Source: Epiperipatus broadwayi
Taxonomy: Eukaryota; Onychophora; Udeonychophora; Euonychophora; Peripatidae
Length of the DNA: 64,000 bases
NCBI GenBank assembly: GCA_028023455.1
Contig: JAQFVV010000031.1
Coordinates: forward strand, 2,480,001-2,544,000
Direction of reading: 5' to 3'
Position numbers and translations under genes: made by a program. The notes under the pieces are model-generated. The model worked only from the letters and a program-made list of their open reading frames with translations, was not told the origin of the DNA and did not search any database. How positions within the stretch are numbered: the stretch's first letter is position 1; each line of letters opens with the position of its first letter. Shown one piece after another: positions 61,101 to 64,000 of the stretch.

Positions 61101-64000
61101 AAAAATTTTTTTTTTGTCTTACATATCTGCCTACTTTATAAATTTTTCTAGATTCAAATGCCTAGATGGCATCCTGTAGTGCAGATTACATTAAGCTCAC
61201 TTTCTCCAGATCATTATAATTTGAATATTTTTAATTGCAATTAAAAACAATTATATATTGTACCAAGTTCGTAGTTGGTACATAATAATTTTATCAAAAA
61301 TTATTAAAATAATAAGTCAACAAATCAATAAATAAGTGATAAAAATCTAAAGAGTTTCTTTATTAAACAAAATGCAGTTTGCTGTCAAAATGCAAGATTA
61401 AAAATCAAATAGTTTCATATTATTAGTTTTTAAAAATAAAAGTTGCAATTAATTAACTAGAAAAGTTAAACTAAAAGTTTTATAAAGAGAAGTAAAGAGT
61501 TTAGTATTATTAGTTGAAAGTTGATTTTCAAGTTTAAAGAATATAAATATCTTTGTATTTAAATTAAAGAAAGAAAAAGTCATCTTAAACTAGTGTTGAT
61601 TCTAGAATAAAATACATATGTGCATTTGTAAATAGAATAAATGTATGCATAATAAATGTTAAAATGAAATAAATGAATACAGAAGATTATCGTAAAAAAA
61701 CACAGCCATGGCTACTAATTAAAATATAAAACAACACGTTTGCATGGCTACTAATTAAACGATCTCAAAAACATGTAGCCAAAGAATTATCAAAGGAATT
61801 TTGACAACAGATATTGCCAGAGGATATCAAAATGAAGACAAGCATCATGTATAAATAGCCAAATTTTTATCGGACATTCAGTTTAGTCAATCAAGTTAAT
61901 TGCAACAGTTGAGATAACAGTTGAGTTCAGTTCAGAGAATTGAAAGTATAATCTAGATTGTGTAGTTTATTATGAATCAATCAAGAAAGCAGTGTTAAAA
62001 CCATGGGGAACATGTGGCTGTTCTCCAGCCTGAAGTCTGATGAAAACAGCCAATATACCCGATCTTAAGTGATATCTGTGTAACAGCTTGAAGAATCTCC
62101 GTCAATGTCTAATTGTCTCCAGGAATAATACCAACTAATAATCATCAAATCTCCGCAGGAAAACTTCAAATCTAACCGGTTAGATATATCTCAGTAGAAG
62201 CAGCAAACAGCACAAAGTCCTCGTTCTAAAATCCTAGGTAATAACATTTTTTTAATTTTCATTTCTAAGTAGCCATCGCATTCATAAAAATTCGTAAAGC
62301 CTCCAGAGTCAAATTATAAGAACTCTACAGCACATAAAAATGAACTATTAATTTGTGTGTTCTAAACATATGTGTTTTATATTATTTAATGCTTTATTAT
62401 ATGTTAGTGTATGAGTTTATATGTGCGTGATCATTAGATAAATACCAGTGTTCTTTTATTAAAATTTACAAGAGTATTTAAAATTAGTATATTAAGTGTT
62501 AATTAAATATATTGTATTTAAACGTAAGCTTTATTTTGTCGGTCAGTTCCTTTTATTAATCTTTTATCAATTCTTTTATGTCACTAGTTAAGGAATAAAT
62601 TCTTACTGATTACAAATAACTGAGCTAGTCATGGATATAGGTGTTGAATTAGTGGCCATTGTTCAAAGTGCATTATTTATTCATTCTTGGATAATTAACT
62701 GGTGTCCATGTTTATACAAAACAAAAAGTGCTTTGAACTTGGTGTTGAATCCAACAGTCAAGAAGAAGTTATGTCCTGAAAATGTAATGCTAGTTATATA
62801 TTTTATAGCTATCATTTGGACATAATACTCTTGGAGTATGTTCTTCTCTGCCTAAGAGGCCGGTGTTTTGAACCTCTCATATTCGAACCCGGTACAATAT
62901 ATATATTATAAAAAACGTTTAAAATGAGTTTTATGCACTATTGAAAAAAATTATCACAATAATTTATTGACATTGATTCAATAGTTTTCAAAGTCTTTAA
63001 TAATGGGTGTGTGTGTGTGTGTGTTTTTAAAAAAAGTATATTTAATACTATAATAGAATGATTAAAACAATTTACAATCTTTGTAGTTATTATGACAGAA
63101 AAAAAAACTTTAGGCATTTGTCATACAAATATTTTTTTAATATTCAACAGTATGGGTACACTTTTTGTTATCATGAAAACTATAAAGTTATGAAACCTAA
63201 GTTTAGGCCCTTTTTTAGACAGATGCAGCACATGTTAATCCATATCCTTATAATTCATCAATTTTTAATAGCCAGTTAAAATTATAAGTGGTCCTACAAA
63301 TTTCTATGATCATCTGATATTATTTTGGAGTGAATTAATATCTTAAGTGACATATTAAATTTCACTTTAGAATACATACATATCAAAAAACTATCACAGT
63401 GTAGTAAATAATTCTATATTTAAAAATAAAAACGAAATCAAAAACATATCAAATTAAATGTCTATAAATTAAAAACCCTAAATAATTTAAGTACAGTTTT
63501 TTTTTATTTGAAAAAGAAAACAATTTTATTGCTTACTAACAAATATAAATATATCAAATTTATTAAGTGCAAACAGATAACATTGTAATAACATGAAAGC
63601 TAAAACCTTCAACAGATATGTTTTAAACATGCTTATGTGACAGAAGCTTCACACTCTTAATTCAAAATGCTTGAGTCTGGCTTATTTATATATAAATTGA
63701 GGTATAGAAGAAGGTGGGTCCCATCTTTTTCTTATAGTTCTGACTTGTGTTTGAGAATTGAGAGGTCCATCTGCTGTCATTGTTACATCTGTTTGGCTGT
63801 CACATAAGCATGTTTAAAGCATAACAAATATAGTAAATAAAAAAGAAAAAGAAAAAATGTTGGAGAGAGGGATATGATGAACAACTCGTTTCTAAATAAT
63901 CTAACATGAAGTTTGCAATAGAAAGCTATTTCTTTTAAAAAATAGAATTATAAAAAAGATGAGGGCAGGAAGGATTAAAATCTGTATTTTTTAATTATAT
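58131..64000. other. AT-rich DNA to the window end, no gene supported
   Basis: Several short open frames occur, such as 60770..60498 on the minus strand, but none shows a recognisable domain or splice context. A (GT)n run is at 63009-63024. The phrase catggctactaattaaa is repeated at about 61706 and 61743. No exon of the decarboxylase was identified. Confidence 0.45.

Noticed and set aside
62850-62895. tRNA-like phrases (tgttttgaacctctcatattcgaaccc)
   Set aside because: Two B-box-like pieces occur close together but no acceptor or anticodon stems can be folded.

Overview
This is 64 kb of strongly AT-rich animal nuclear DNA with very few genes. Introns are large, TA, CA and GT microsatellites are common, and several generations of transposable elements lie inside one another. 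The mix of degenerate RTE-like LINEs, a Ty3/Gypsy element with ~2 kb LTRs, tRNA-like SINE fragments and MITEs suggests a mollusc, perhaps a cephalopod. That assignment is inference; no marker in the window fixes the species.

Only one host gene can be supported, on the minus strand. It is the 3' part of a group II PLP-dependent aromatic amino acid decarboxylase (DOPA/tyrosine/histidine decarboxylase family). Two exons are visible: a 102-nt exon (37664..37563) and the terminal coding exon (4123..3647). Both junctions are phase 0 with GT..AG borders, and the joined product runs through the family motif [11 protein letters not shown]. The intron between them is 33.4 kb. Upstream exons were not found before position 64000.

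Region by region: 1-1955 holds the decayed EN-RT of an RTE-like LINE on the plus strand. 3647-4123 is the terminal exon. 6731-8183 is a large nested inverted repeat. 9893-10150 is the 3' stub of the same LINE family, minus strand. 17315-25454 is a DNA transposon with perfect 29-bp inverted ends and 8-bp target duplications (probably Merlin), split by a nearly intact two-ORF LINE at about 18.4-24.47 kb. 27.9-30.2 kb has a SINE-like fragment, a 70-nt hairpin and a repeat carrying a hammerhead-ribozyme-like motif. 32.3-36.6 kb is a second decayed LINE on the minus strand. 37563-37664 is the small decarboxylase exon. 37876-43822 is an internally deleted Ty3/Gypsy element whose two LTRs are almost identical in length and whose interior keeps only a gag-like start joined to integrase. 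43.8-50 kb is mostly AT-rich DNA with relics. 50.8-51.9 kb has a foldback repeat and a clean hAT-type MITE with an 8-bp target duplication. 54.1-56.1 kb contains a 0.55-kb direct duplication. The remainder is microsatellites and unassigned AT-rich DNA.

The genes do not form a functional system. The window is best read as a neurotransmitter- or amine-synthesis gene whose introns have collected mobile elements. The most unusual items are the hammerhead-like motif at the edge of a short insertion flanked by 11-bp direct repeats, the gag-integrase deletion derivative, and the nested DNA transposon/LINE.
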